Origin: Pelatocladus maniniholoensis HA4357-MV3
Lineage (GTDB): Bacteria; Cyanobacteriota; Cyanobacteriia; Cyanobacteriales; Nostocaceae
DNA length: 45,377 nt
Reading direction: 5' to 3'
NCBI GenBank assembly: GCA_019359115.1
Contig: JAHHHW010000111.1
Location: 1-45,377 of the forward strand
The notes under the pieces are model-generated. The model made no database searches. It worked only from the letters and a program-made list of their open reading frames with translations, and was not told where the DNA came from. Both the position numbers and the translations under genes were made by a program. This document shows, piece after piece, positions 34,764 through 43,111 of the stretch. Position 1 is the stretch's first letter, and every line of letters begins with the position of its first letter.

Positions 34764-35939
34764 ATGGACAATCTTGCGTATTTGCACGTAGCTTTTGCCT
34801 ACGAGGAATCACCAACTGATGAGCTAATTTCCTTAAGTTCTTGGTTGGAGAACGCAGCACTACCAGATTGGAAACGTCTTTCTGGCAAGGCTTGGAAGCA
34901 TATGCTACCCCTTGTTCTCACCTTGTCTGTTCTCAGTAGTGTTGGCAGTGCCTTGGCATTGGAAAGAGGTGATCAAGGGCCTTCTGTTCGTTCCTTGCAA
35001 CAAAAGTTAACAAATATAGGTCTTTATCAAGCGCCCATTACACAAGTATACGACTTTGATACAGAGGCTGCCGTTCGGCGTTTTCAAAAAGCTGCTGGTA
35101 TTCAAGTTAACGGTGTTGCGGGGCCAACAACCTTACAAACATTACAAAAATGGCCAAAAGCTACTAAAAAAGCTACTACAAATAGTAGCGAAATCTCAAA
35201 ACTCCGGAGTTTGAATTATCTGACTCCCAAAATCAGTACTGTGAGTTACCAAACTCAACAAGTCAGTACTGTGAATCTCACTACAACCAACAAGCGCCGT
35301 AATCCCAATCTATTACAGAAAGGTGACGAAGGAAAAGCAGTCAAAATCTTGCAAGAGCGGTTACGAGTAGCAGGTTATTATTACGGGAAGTCTACGGGTA
35401 TATTTGGCCCAATTACCGAAGAATCTGTGAAGCGGTTCCAAAAAGCTTATAACTTAAAAGTTGATGGGGTCGTAGGATCAGCAACAACGCGGAAATTGCC
35501 GCCAGTTGGTGTTGGTTATGGAGAGGAAACACCCAAAATAGCCAAAAATAGAGATAATCTTACCCAAGGCGATCGCGGTGAAGTTGTCAGAGTTCTACAA
35601 GCACAACTAATTAAAGCTGGATATTTACAGGGAGATCCAAATGGCTACTATGGCCCTTACACGGCTGATGCTGTACGGCGCTTCCAGGCTGATAATTACC
35701 TCAAAGCAAGCGGAATTGCAGGGCCAACGACTCGAGCCAAGTTGTACAGTGTGCTAAACCCTACTTCTAAATCCAAGAGCGAATTTAACGTTTTGGAAAT
35801 ACAAAGACGACTTCAAGAGCGTGGTTTCTACAAGGGGCCTCTTAATGGTGTGATGGGGGATGAAACAAAACGAGCTATCAAACAAGCTCAAGAATTTTAT
35901 GGCATTAGTCTCAGTGACGTGAGAAGCGGAACTTACTAG
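34764..35939 (+). CDS. Multi-module peptidoglycan-binding protein (alr1690-like)
   Basis: 391 residues. A 47-residue cytoplasmic-looking N-terminus precedes a hydrophobic, signal- or anchor-like segment (about 48-66). Four PG_binding_1 modules follow, at about 68-128, 181-245, 268-330 and 338-390, with repeated VDGVVG/ASGIAGP..T and (A/V)R(R/K)FQ words. It should bind cell-wall peptidoglycan. It starts 25 nt after cobN and converges on furA 123 nt away. In Anabaena PCC 7120 the gene at this place, alr1690, is co-transcribed with an antisense RNA covering furA. No strong terminator is visible between the two genes here, which fits the same arrangement. Confidence 0.88.
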   Translation: MDNLAYLHVAFAYEESPTDELISLSSWLENAALPDWKRLSGKAWKHMLPLVLTLSVLSSVGSALALERGDQGPSVRSLQQKLTNIGLYQAPITQVYDFDTEAAVRRFQKAAGIQVNGVAGPTTLQTLQKWPKATKKATTNSSEISKLRSLNYLTPKISTVSYQTQQVSTVNLTTTNKRRNPNLLQKGDEGKAVKILQERLRVAGYYYGKSTGIFGPITEESVKRFQKAYNLKVDGVVGSATTRKLPPVGVGYGEETPKIAKNRDNLTQGDRGEVVRVLQAQLIKAGYLQGDPNGYYGPYTADAVRRFQADNYLKASGIAGPTTRAKLYSVLNPTSKSKSEFNVLEIQRRLQERGFYKGPLNGVMGDETKRAIKQAQEFYGISLSDVRSGTY

Positions 35940-36062
35940 CTCCGCTCAGTTGTCAGTATTAATACTTACAGCCTGCCTATCCCCACTCACAGTCAGTCGA
36001 AAACTGTTCAAATAATTTCTCGTTTGTGATGTCAGCACCTTACCCAATAACCTACTCAAGTG

Positions 36063-36518
36063 TTACAGAGGCATTAATGCTCGTTGACACTTAGGACAAA
36101 TAGCATGGATTGTTAACTGGCAATCAAGCAGTTGATAACCTTCTCTTTGAGCAGTTTTCGCACCTATTTTTAAAATAGAGTCATTTTTGAACTCTATAGT
36201 TGTGTTGCATCTGACACATATAAGGTGATGGTGATGGTGAGGATAGGGTTGATTCAATTCATAATGTTTATGACCCTCCCCTAACTCCAATTCCCGTAAA
36301 ATCCCCATTCGTGCCATCAACTTGAGCGTCCGGTAAATTGTTGACAGGCTGATTCCTTCGCCATCGGTTTCTAGCCTGTGATACAAATCCTCGGCACTAA
36401 GATGTTCACCTTGCGGAAGATCCTGAAAAATGTGTAGAATTGTTTCTCGCTGGGGTGTTAAACGCCAGCCTCGATCATTTAGTTCTGCCTTGAGTGAAGA
36501 AGCTGTATAGACCGTCAT
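36063..36518 (-). CDS. furA: Ferric uptake regulator FurA
   Basis: 151 residues from ATG 36518 (MTVYTASSLK), the start used by cyanobacterial FurA; an in-frame start six codons upstream is less likely. An N-terminal winged helix contains TPQRETILHIF and the DNA-recognition stretch GISLSTIYRTLKLM. The metal-binding dimerisation domain has the His-rich PYPHHHHHLICVRC and a CPKC pair near the C-terminus, giving two CXXC motifs. FurA represses iron acquisition and links iron, redox and nitrogen control; a Cys-Pro motif there binds haem in Anabaena. A product made from the facing gene could run antisense through it. Confidence 0.95.
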   Translation of the reverse strand: MTVYTASSLKAELNDRGWRLTPQRETILHIFQDLPQGEHLSAEDLYHRLETDGEGISLSTIYRTLKLMARMGILRELELGEGHKHYELNQPYPHHHHHLICVRCNTTIEFKNDSILKIGAKTAQREGYQLLDCQLTIHAICPKCQRALMPL

Positions 36519-36803
36519 ACTAGTTTTTCTCAACAAACCCTTTCAGCTGAGAATATAGCAAAACTTGAGGGCAATTTGCAACAATGATGTCTTATTGAGA
36601 ACATTTACTAAATGTGATGTAGCTAACAATGAGAAATTAATAGGTAACACACTCTGTTATAATCCCCGTCTTGAAAATATCTTGACGAAATAAACTTTTT
36701 AGCTGCGGTTCTATTACTGCAAATGATTTGCCATAACTTAGTAAGAGTCTATGGGAATGGGGATCGGGGATCGGGGATTGGAGACAAGGGGGAATCTATC
36801 TTT

Positions 36804-36831
36804 CCTGTTCCCTGTTCCCTGTTCCCTGTTC
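36804..36831. repeat. 7-nt tandem repeat (STRR type), unit CCTGTTC
   Basis: Four 7-nt copies lie 9 nt downstream of the sigC stop codon (read leftwards). The 320-nt sigC-furA gap also holds G-rich filler at about 36755-36792 and must contain the furA promoter. I see no convincing Fur box. Confidence 0.75.
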
Positions 36832-36839
36832 CCCAATAA

Positions 36840-38090
36840 CTAACTAAGAGACTCCATATAGTCGCGAATAAGGTTACGTCGCTTGGGTTGACGCAGCTTT
36901 TGTAGTGCTTTGGATTCAATTTGGCGTACTCGTTCCCGTGATAACTCAAGAGCACGTCCAATTTCTGCTAGCGAGTAAGGATGACCGTCTGCTAGCCCAA
37001 AACGCATTAAAATTACGTCTCGTTCGCGGGTGGTTAAATCTGCCAAGAGATTGTGCAAGTCTCTTTGTAAAGATTCTCGCATTAACATATCCTCTGGCGT
37101 CACGCTGTCGGTTTCTAGTAATTCACCCAATTCTGTGTCTTTATCTTTACCGACTTTCGTTTCTAGAGAGACGGAGCGCGGAACTCTTAACAACACTTCC
37201 CGGACTTGGGCTGGTGTCATTTCTAACTCTTGGGCTAAGTCTTCTAGAGTTGGGGTACGACCTTTTTCTTGAGCAATTTTACGTTGAGCTTTTTTGATTT
37301 TGTTCAGCTTTTCTGTGATGTGAACTGGGAGGCGAATTGTTCGACTAGAAGTAGCGATCGCCCGTGTGATCCCCTGACGAATCCACCAATAGGCGTAGGT
37401 GCTGAAACGATAACCTTTGGTTGGGTCAAATTTTTCAACAGCTCGCTCTAAACCCAAAGTTCCTTCTTGGACTAAATCTAACAATTCCAGACCACGATTT
37501 TGATACTTTTTAGCAACAGATACAACTAGGCGGAGGTTGGCCTTGATCATGTGTTCTTTAGATTGGAGTCCATCACTTTGGATTTTCTCTAATTCTTCTA
37601 CATTCAACTTGGCAATTTCAGCCCAGCGCCGTTTCCCCTGTCCTAAAATTTGTTTGAGATCAAAAACATCTACACCAGCAGCGCGCGCCCACCTTTCTAT
37701 AGAAGGACGATGTCCTAATTCCGATGCTAAACGCTCTTGAACTTCGATTATCCGAAGATAAGGTACAAGTATTTCATCTCCTTGCTTGGCAGCATTAGAC
37801 AAAACTATCCGCATCCGCAAGTAGCGCTGCACTTTCTGAGCTTCTGCAACCTCTTCATCCCGCCCTAAAAGTCTCACTCTACCAATTTCTTGAAGATACA
37901 GACGTACTAAGTCTGTACTGCGACGGTTAGGACTAACAGCAGAACTGGCGGAATCTTGAGAAGCCATCTCCAACTCTTCGAGGTCGTCTACCTCTAATTC
38001 AGTTTCATCAATAGTTAGATCTGGATCAAACATCTGAGGAGGTTGTTGGGTTTCGTAGGTTGCATCTGCGTAAAAGGATGTTGCTGGCAT
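36840..38090 (-). CDS. sigC: Group 2 sigma-70 factor, SigC
   Basis: 416 residues from ATG 38090 (MPATSFYADATYE); a TTG ten codons upstream is less likely. Region 1.2 (STDLVRLYLQEIGR), region 2 with core binding and -10 recognition (YRFSTYAYWWIRQGITRAI), region 3, and region 4 helix-turn-helix (YSLAEIGRALELSRERVRQIESKALQKLR) are all present. This is RpoD-like but non-essential group 2. I choose SigC over SigA because of length, the N-terminus and the position next to furA, as with all1692 in Anabaena PCC 7120. SigC there is linked to the early response to nitrogen step-down. Confidence 0.85.
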   Translation of the reverse strand: MPATSFYADATYETQQPPQMFDPDLTIDETELEVDDLEELEMASQDSASSAVSPNRRSTDLVRLYLQEIGRVRLLGRDEEVAEAQKVQRYLRMRIVLSNAAKQGDEILVPYLRIIEVQERLASELGHRPSIERWARAAGVDVFDLKQILGQGKRRWAEIAKLNVEELEKIQSDGLQSKEHMIKANLRLVVSVAKKYQNRGLELLDLVQEGTLGLERAVEKFDPTKGYRFSTYAYWWIRQGITRAIATSSRTIRLPVHITEKLNKIKKAQRKIAQEKGRTPTLEDLAQELEMTPAQVREVLLRVPRSVSLETKVGKDKDTELGELLETDSVTPEDMLMRESLQRDLHNLLADLTTRERDVILMRFGLADGHPYSLAEIGRALELSRERVRQIESKALQKLRQPKRRNLIRDYMESLS

Positions 38091-38267
38091 AAGGATCGTC
38101 TCAATGGCTCCAGGTAACAATAGATTGCGGTCAGCTAAATCTAATCAACTGTTGCTATTGTTCCCGTGATTTACGAAGAACTAACACGGTTTTGAGTAAT
38201 ATTTGGGTTTTTTTCCAAAAAACCATACTGGTTTTTATTCTTACATCTCCGTAATTCAGCTGTTCGG

Positions 38268-38311
38268 CTGGCTTTGCCTATGAACCAATAGCTATCCAAA
38301 GGCAAAGCCAG
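38268..38311. repeat. 12-bp inverted repeat in the gpsA-sigC spacer
   Basis: CTGGCTTTGCCT (38268-38279) and AGGCAAAGCCAG (38300-38311) pair perfectly around a 20-nt loop. It lies about 180 nt upstream of the sigC start and could be part of its leader, or a dispersed palindrome. No T tract is present on either strand. The rest of 38091-38557 is AT-rich with no gene seen. Confidence 0.5.
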
Positions 38312-38504
38312 ACTATAAATCACCAATCTTCTAGTTACAATTTCAACTGTAGTCGAGCTTGACGGTGACTTTTATAACGAGGTATAAACATCTATCAGTG
38401 AAAAACTTATTTTTTTACAGGCATAGTCATATCTACATAGCTATGCAGATACTTTCCTGAAGATTTGATATTTTTTCGTCAGGGAATTTTGGTAATTCAT
38501 ATTT

Positions 38505-38551
38505 GGTGGTTGGTAGTTGGGATTCCAAGCAATCACCAACTACCAACCACC
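38505..38551 (-). terminator. 16-bp hairpin just behind gpsA
   Basis: GGTGGTTGGTAGTTGG (38505-38520) pairs perfectly with CCAACTACCAACCACC (38536-38551), starting 6 nt after the gpsA stop codon on the minus strand. It probably stabilises or ends the lipA-gpsA transcript. The arms are made of GTTGGT-type words common in the repeats of this genome, and no T run follows. Confidence 0.5.
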
Positions 38552-38557
38552 AACAAA

Positions 38558-39481
38558 TCAATCGTGATATTCCGGCTTGATATCGCGTAACATAAGTTCT
38601 TCAAGCGCCTGTCGGGGAGTCACGTCGGCTTGGAGTAAGCGATACACTTGTTCGGTAATAGGTATGGAAATATTTTGCTGGTGCGATCGCACCAGCAAAA
38701 CTTTGGTGGTATTAATCCCTTCAGCAGTCCCTTGTAAGTGGGTAAGAATTTCTGTAAGAGTTTTACCACAAGCTAGTTGATAACCAACTTGGTAATTACG
38801 ACTCAAAGGACTGTTACCAGTTGCCAGTAAGTCACCTAAACCAGATAATCCATAAAATGTTTCCTGTTTTGCACCCCAGTGAACACCGATGCGAACCATT
38901 TCTGTTAAACCACGGGTGAGTAAAGCAGCTTTAGCATTAGTTCCCAATTCCAAACCGTCACATACACCAGCAGCGATCGCCATGACGTTTTTTAGTGTTC
39001 CTCCTAGTTCTACTCCCAAAGGATCAGCATTTGTATAAACTCGGAAACGGTTTGAAGAAAATACCAACTGTACAACCTCAGCAGCACCGATAACACTGCT
39101 AGCAACTACCGTTGCAGCTGGTAATTCCTGTTGAATTTCCTGAGATAAATTTGGTCCAGAAAGAACAACTACAGGATTGTTGGGGAAAGCTTCTTGCCAA
39201 ATTTGCGACGGTGTACAAGTAGTTTGCAGGTCTAAACCTTTCGTAGCTGTGACAAAAATTATCTTTGGAGAAAGGGGTAAAGACTGAAGTTGAGAAATCA
39301 CATCTCTGACACCTTTCATGGAAACAGCAGAAACAATAATATCTACATCCTTTACGAGTTTCTCCAAAGTTTGCAAACTACGACGCGACCAAACGTGTAC
39401 TTTGTAGTCATTGGCTTTAACCAAAACAGCCAAAGCACTACCCCAAGCACCCGCACCTAGAATTACTACTGATTTTGTCAT
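38558..39481 (-). CDS. gpsA: Glycerol-3-phosphate dehydrogenase [NAD(P)+]
   Basis: 307 residues, slightly short for GpsA (about 310-340). It reduces dihydroxyacetone phosphate to sn-glycerol 3-phosphate for phospholipid synthesis in the cytoplasm. The Rossmann motif GAGAWGSALA lies at the N-terminus. GTLKNVMAIAAGVCDGLELG carries the catalytic Lys, with TRGLTEMVRIG behind it. It starts 24 nt after lipA, and the two are probably one unit read leftwards. Overlapping heptamer repeats form the junction. Confidence 0.95.
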   Translation of the reverse strand: MTKSVVILGAGAWGSALAVLVKANDYKVHVWSRRSLQTLEKLVKDVDIIVSAVSMKGVRDVISQLQSLPLSPKIIFVTATKGLDLQTTCTPSQIWQEAFPNNPVVVLSGPNLSQEIQQELPAATVVASSVIGAAEVVQLVFSSNRFRVYTNADPLGVELGGTLKNVMAIAAGVCDGLELGTNAKAALLTRGLTEMVRIGVHWGAKQETFYGLSGLGDLLATGNSPLSRNYQVGYQLACGKTLTEILTHLQGTAEGINTTKVLLVRSHQQNISIPITEQVYRLLQADVTPRQALEELMLRDIKPEYHD

Positions 39482-39511
39482 TGGTCATTTGTCATTTGTC
39501 ATTGGTCATTG
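39482..39511. repeat. 7-nt tandem repeat (STRR type) at the lipA-gpsA junction
   Basis: About four 7-nt units of TTGTCAT/TTGGTCA type fill the whole gap between lipA and gpsA and run into the lipA stop region. The last dozen codons of lipA come from the adjoining C-rich filler, so the LipA C-terminus appears repeat-derived. Confidence 0.65.
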
Positions 39512-40459
39512 GTTATTCTCCCTTTTCTTCCCACACTCCCCACGTGGATATCTTTCCATCAATTCTCTGACTTGTTCAGCATGATAAGAGCTTCTTGTCA
39601 AGGGTGATGAAACTACTTGTAAAAAGCCTATTTCTTCACCGAATGCTTGCCAAGCAGCAAATTGATCTGGATGAATAAATGTATTTACTTGCAAGTGTTT
39701 TTGACTGGGTTGGAGGTATTGCCCGATTGTCAAGATATCACAATCAACGCTGCGTAAATCTTGCATGACTTGGCGAATTTCTTCGTCTGTTTCACCGAGT
39801 CCGACCATAATTCCGGATTTGGTGTAAATTGCAGGAGCAATTTGACGCGTTAGCGTTCGCGCAAGCGTGTCGCTTTGCGACTCAGCTCTTCTGTAGGAAG
39901 CTCGCTTGAGTAATTCTAGGGTGCGATCGTAATTACCTTGGGGACGGACACGGCGATATAAACGCGGAACTGTTTCTGTATTATGGTTGAGGACTTCCGG
40001 TTTGCCTTGAAGAATTAACTCTAGTGCTTCCCAATTACCGCACAAATCAGGAATTAATACTTCAATCGTAGTGTGAGGTGAAATCGCGCGAATTGCTTCA
40101 ATACAACGGACAAAGTGTGATGCGCCTCCATCCGGCAAGTCATCTCGATTCACAGAAGTAATAACCACGTGGTTGAGTTTCATCCGCCGCACTGCTTCTG
40201 CTAGTCGTGCGGGTTCTGTGGGGTCTAGAGGTTTGGGTTTTTTCTCAAAATCAATATCACAGTAAGGACAAGCACGTGTACAAGCAGGCCCCATAATTAA
40301 AAAAGTCGCCGTTCCAGCATTAAAGCACTCACCAATATTCGGACAGGACGCTTCCTCACAAACCGTATTCAGGGCTAAATCCCGTAAAATCTCTTTAACA
40401 TTTCCGACGCGCTCCCGCTGAGGCGCTTTCACCCGCAACCAGTCTGGTTTTACAGTCAC
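39506..40459 (-). CDS. lipA: Lipoyl synthase, with an in-frame repeat insertion
   Basis: 317 residues; LipA is normally about 290. It inserts sulfur into octanoyl groups on lipoyl proteins by radical-SAM chemistry. The auxiliary cluster uses C34, C39 and C45 ([12 protein letters not shown]). The radical-SAM cluster uses C60, C64 and C67 (CTRACPYC). The conserved C-terminal RSSYHAE is present. Residues about 187-206 ([19 protein letters not shown]) interrupt the conserved RTLELL...[10 protein letters not shown] segment and come from a GC-rich palindromic repeat. The end [11 protein letters not shown] also looks repeat-derived. All catalytic Cys are intact, so the enzyme is probably active. Confidence 0.95.
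   Translation of the reverse strand: MTVKPDWLRVKAPQRERVGNVKEILRDLALNTVCEEASCPNIGECFNAGTATFLIMGPACTRACPYCDIDFEKKPKPLDPTEPARLAEAVRRMKLNHVVITSVNRDDLPDGGASHFVRCIEAIRAISPHTTIEVLIPDLCGNWEALELILQGKPEVLNHNTETVPRLYRRVRPQGNYDRTLELLKRASYRRAESQSDTLARTLTRQIAPAIYTKSGIMVGLGETDEEIRQVMQDLRSVDCDILTIGQYLQPSQKHLQVNTFIHPDQFAAWQAFGEEIGFLQVVSSPLTRSSYHAEQVRELMERYPRGECGKKRENNQ
39843..39899. repeat. Palindromic repeat inserted in frame in lipA
   Basis: A GC-rich block (GCGTTAGCGTTCGCGCAAGC, then GTGTCGCTTTGCGACTC) of about 57 nt, a multiple of three. It lies where other LipA proteins are continuous. The internal GTCGC..GCGAC and GCGTT..AAGC words can fold. Limits are approximate, set from the protein break. Confidence 0.65.
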
Positions 40460-40525
40460 AATCCACTTTTACCACTTAAATATAGTTATCAAAGTTAATG
40501 TTAGCAAGCTTCTGCCGAGAAGGAT

Positions 40526-40555
40526 GTAGACGTGCAAGCGGCTTCTCGTAGAGTA
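40526..40555. repeat. Dispersed repeat, second copy of the cobN-insert repeat
   Basis: This 30-nt stretch (GTAGACGTGCAAGCGG to AGAGTA) repeats 31358-31387 of cobN with three differences. Here it lies in the lipA-tRNA spacer (40460-40640), which shows no gene. Confidence 0.7.
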
Positions 40556-40640
40556 GGGTGAAGAATGTCCTACCTTTTTTCTTTAATTGTCATTTAGGCA
40601 AGCTTGTGATAGTCTATTATCTATATTGGCATTATAGTGC

Positions 40641-40714
40641 CGGGATGTAGCGCAGCTTGGTAGCGCACTTCGTTCGGGACGAAGGGGCCGCTGGTTCGAA
40701 TCCAGTCATCCCGA
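40641..40714 (+). tRNA. tRNA-Pro(CGG)
   Basis: A 74-nt cloverleaf. Acceptor arms are CGGGATG and CATCCCG with discriminator A. The D stem is GCGC/GCGC, the anticodon stem CTTCG/CGAAG with loop TTCGGGA (anticodon CGG, codon CCG), and the T arm is GCTGG-TTCGAAT-CCAGT. The 3' CCA is not encoded. It stands alone at the border between native genes and the foreign-looking restriction locus. Confidence 0.96.
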
Positions 40715-40828
40715 TTTGATCTTGTTGAATAACTAATTAAATATCGTCGTTAACAGAATTAGTGTCGCTGTTAACAGATGAATGTCCAATACTGTAAGGT
40801 ATAGGATTTTTCGTCATAATTTTGGGCA

Positions 40829-40859
40829 TGTAGAGACGTTGCACTGCAACGTCTCTACA
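40829..40859. repeat. Perfect 15-bp palindrome, dispersed cyanobacterial repeat
   Basis: TGTAGAGACGTTGCA and TGCAACGTCTCTACA flank a single C. From memory this GTAGAGACGTTGCA palindrome occurs in many copies in Nostocales intergenic DNA and behaves like a MITE-type element. It lies between the tRNA gene and hsdM; the rest of 40715-41084 shows no gene. Confidence 0.75.
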
Positions 40860-41084
40860 GGGTTTAAATGTCAATCGATTTGTCTTATCCGAGCAGTATT
40901 GCCTTACAACCAGCCTCAAGGGACAAACTCGGTGCGTAAGTCCTAACATTGTCAAGCAATCCATTGCCAAGTAGGGATTATACCCTGCAATATAAGAGAT
41001 GCTAAAATTCCCAGAGGTAATCACACGGGGGATAAGGTAGCAAAAAACAACAGTGCTGGCAATGTACAATAGGGAATTGCGTGA

Positions 41085-42128
41085 ATGAATAATTTTGGGG
41101 AAAAAGTCAGCTTTATCTGGAGTGTGGCGGATTTGATCCGTGACACGTTTAAACGGGGCAAATACCAAGATGTGATCTTACCCTTCACGGTGCTGCGCCG
41201 CCTAGATTGTGTGCTGGAACCCACCAAGGAACAGGTGCTAGAAACCCACGCCCAGTATAAGGATAAACTCGATAACCTCGATCCTGTCCTGTGTCGAAAG
41301 GCGGGTTTTGCGTTTTACAACAGTTCCCGCTACGATTTTGGCAAGCTACTGGACGACCCAAAAAATCTGGCGGCTAACCTGAAACTCTACATCAACAGCT
41401 TCAGCGCCAATATGCGCGAAGTGCTGGAAAAATTCGACTTCCCCAACACCATCAACAAGCTTGACGAAGCAAATCTGTTGTATCTGGTGATGGAGAAATT
41501 CAAAAAGATCGACCTGCACCCCGATAAAGTGTCGAACCTGGAAATGGGGTATATTTTTGAAGAATTGATCCGCAAGTTTAACGAAGCCCTCGACGAAAAT
41601 CCGGGGGAACACTTCACCCCTCGCGAAGTAATTCACCTGATGGTGAGTTTGCTGCTATCTCAGGATAAATCATCCCTCAGCCAGGATTACATCACCCGCA
41701 CCGTGTACGATCCCTGCTGTGGTTCGGGCGGAATGTTGACCATTGCCAAAGACCGGATTTTAGACCTTAACCCTAATGCTACAGTGTTTCTGTTTGGGCA
41801 GGAAGTCAACCCGGAAACCTTTGCCGTCTGCAAATCCGACCTCTACATGAAAAGCATCGACGGTAAGGACGCAGAAAATATCCAGTTTGGCAGTACCCTT
41901 TCTAACGATAAACACAGCCATAAAACCTTTGATTATCTGCTTGCTAACCCGCCCTATGGCAAGGACTGGAAGCGGGACGAAATAGCCGTCAAGTCAGAAG
42001 CCGCCAAGACGGGTAGTCGTTTTAGTGCGGGTACACCGCGTATCAGTGATGGGCAGTTGCTATTTTTACAGCACATGCTCTGCCGGATGAAGGAACCAAA
42101 GGGGGTAGCCGTGTGGCGATCGTTATGA
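41085..42128 (+). CDS. hsdM: Type I restriction-modification DNA methyltransferase HsdM, 5' part (frameshifted)
   Basis: 347 residues covering the N-terminal helical domain (about 1-150) and most of the catalytic domain. The AdoMet-binding motif DPCCGSGGM and the catalytic NPPYG for N6-adenine methylation are both present. At the GGGGG run 42101-42105 the frame changes: this part ends GVAVWRSL, while one added G would read on into the next frame as KGGSRVAIVMNGSPLF. The two parts together make a normal-length HsdM (about 675 residues). Codons are more GC-rich than in the host genes to the left, suggesting transfer. The frameshift may be real, phase-variable or a sequencing error. Confidence 0.88.
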   Translation: MNNFGEKVSFIWSVADLIRDTFKRGKYQDVILPFTVLRRLDCVLEPTKEQVLETHAQYKDKLDNLDPVLCRKAGFAFYNSSRYDFGKLLDDPKNLAANLKLYINSFSANMREVLEKFDFPNTINKLDEANLLYLVMEKFKKIDLHPDKVSNLEMGYIFEELIRKFNEALDENPGEHFTPREVIHLMVSLLLSQDKSSLSQDYITRTVYDPCCGSGGMLTIAKDRILDLNPNATVFLFGQEVNPETFAVCKSDLYMKSIDGKDAENIQFGSTLSNDKHSHKTFDYLLANPPYGKDWKRDEIAVKSEAAKTGSRFSAGTPRISDGQLLFLQHMLCRMKEPKGVAVWRSL

Positions 42129-43111
42129 ATGGTTCGCCGTTGTTTACGGGTGATGCAGGGAGCGGCGAAAGTGAGATTCGGCGGTGGATTCTGGAAAATG
42201 ACTGGCTAGAAGCGATTATCGCTCTGCCGGAACAGCTTTTTTATAACACGGGCATTGCTACGTATATTTGGGTACTCACCAACCATAAAGCACCAGAGCG
42301 TCAGGGGAAGGTACAACTGATTAACGCTTCTGGCTTCTGGATAGCGATGCGGAAAAGCCTGGGTGATAAGCGTCGCGAAATCAGCACCGAACAAATTGAC
42401 CAGATTACCGAGTTATTCCAGACATTCACAGCCAACGAGGTAAGCCGGATTTTTGATAGCACCGATTTTGGCGATCGCAAAATCACCATTGAGCGCCCGT
42501 TACGGCTAAACTTTCAGGCATCCCCAGAACGCATCGAACGCCTGAAGGAACAGAAAGCCTTTATTAACCTTGCCGTCAGCAAGAAGAAAGACCAAAGCAT
42601 CAAGGATATTGAGGAACAGGCAGGGCAAGCCCAGCAACAGCTGATCCTGACGATGCTGCAAACGTTGCCGGATACGGTGTTTAAAGACCGTGCCGATTTT
42701 GAGAAAGTGCTGAAAAAAGCCATTAAAGCGAAGGAGCTAAAAATCGCGGCTCCTGTCTATACCGCCATCCTTACCGCGTTATCAGAGCGGGATGAAACGG
42801 CGGAAATTTGCCGCGATAAAAACGGTGATCCTGAGCCAGACAGTGAGTTACGCGATACTGAAAATGTTCCGCTTCAGGAAGATATCCAAGCATATTTTGA
42901 GCGGGAAGTCAAACCCCATGTGTCCGATGCATGGATTAACATTAGCATCCGCGACGAGAAAGATGGGGGAATAGGTAAGGTAGGGTATGAAATCAACTTT
43001 AACCGCTATTTTTACCAGTATCAGCCACCAAGAACGCTGGAAGCGATCGAAGCCGATATGAAACAGGTGGAAGCCGAGATTCTGGAGATGTTGCGGGAGG
43101 TGGCAGGATGA
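42113..43111 (+). CDS. hsdM: HsdM, 3' part after the frameshift
   Basis: 332 residues from GTG 42113, continuing HsdM: AIVMNGSPLFTGDAGSGESE, then GIATYIWVLTNHKA and a long C-terminal region with a coiled-coil-like stretch used to contact HsdS. By itself it lacks the AdoMet and NPPY motifs and cannot methylate. Separate translation from GTG 42113 is possible, as it overlaps the end of the 5' part, but no Shine-Dalgarno sequence is evident. It overlaps the hsdS start by four bases (ATGA), the usual translational coupling. Confidence 0.85.
   Translation: MAIVMNGSPLFTGDAGSGESEIRRWILENDWLEAIIALPEQLFYNTGIATYIWVLTNHKAPERQGKVQLINASGFWIAMRKSLGDKRREISTEQIDQITELFQTFTANEVSRIFDSTDFGDRKITIERPLRLNFQASPERIERLKEQKAFINLAVSKKKDQSIKDIEEQAGQAQQQLILTMLQTLPDTVFKDRADFEKVLKKAIKAKELKIAAPVYTAILTALSERDETAEICRDKNGDPEPDSELRDTENVPLQEDIQAYFEREVKPHVSDAWINISIRDEKDGGIGKVGYEINFNRYFYQYQPPRTLEAIEADMKQVEAEILEMLREVAG

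Noticed and set aside
36840-38090. Identification of the sigma factor as principal SigA
   Set aside because: Length, N-terminus and position beside furA fit SigC of Anabaena PCC 7120 better.
40641-41084. tRNA-Pro as an integration site of the restriction locus
   Set aside because: No integrase gene and no direct repeat of the tRNA 3' end were found within the window, so the adjacency alone is not enough.
40737-41168. 143-codon minus-strand frame between tRNA-Pro and hsdM
   Set aside because: It overlaps the start of hsdM and reads through a dispersed palindrome; protein composition is not convincing.
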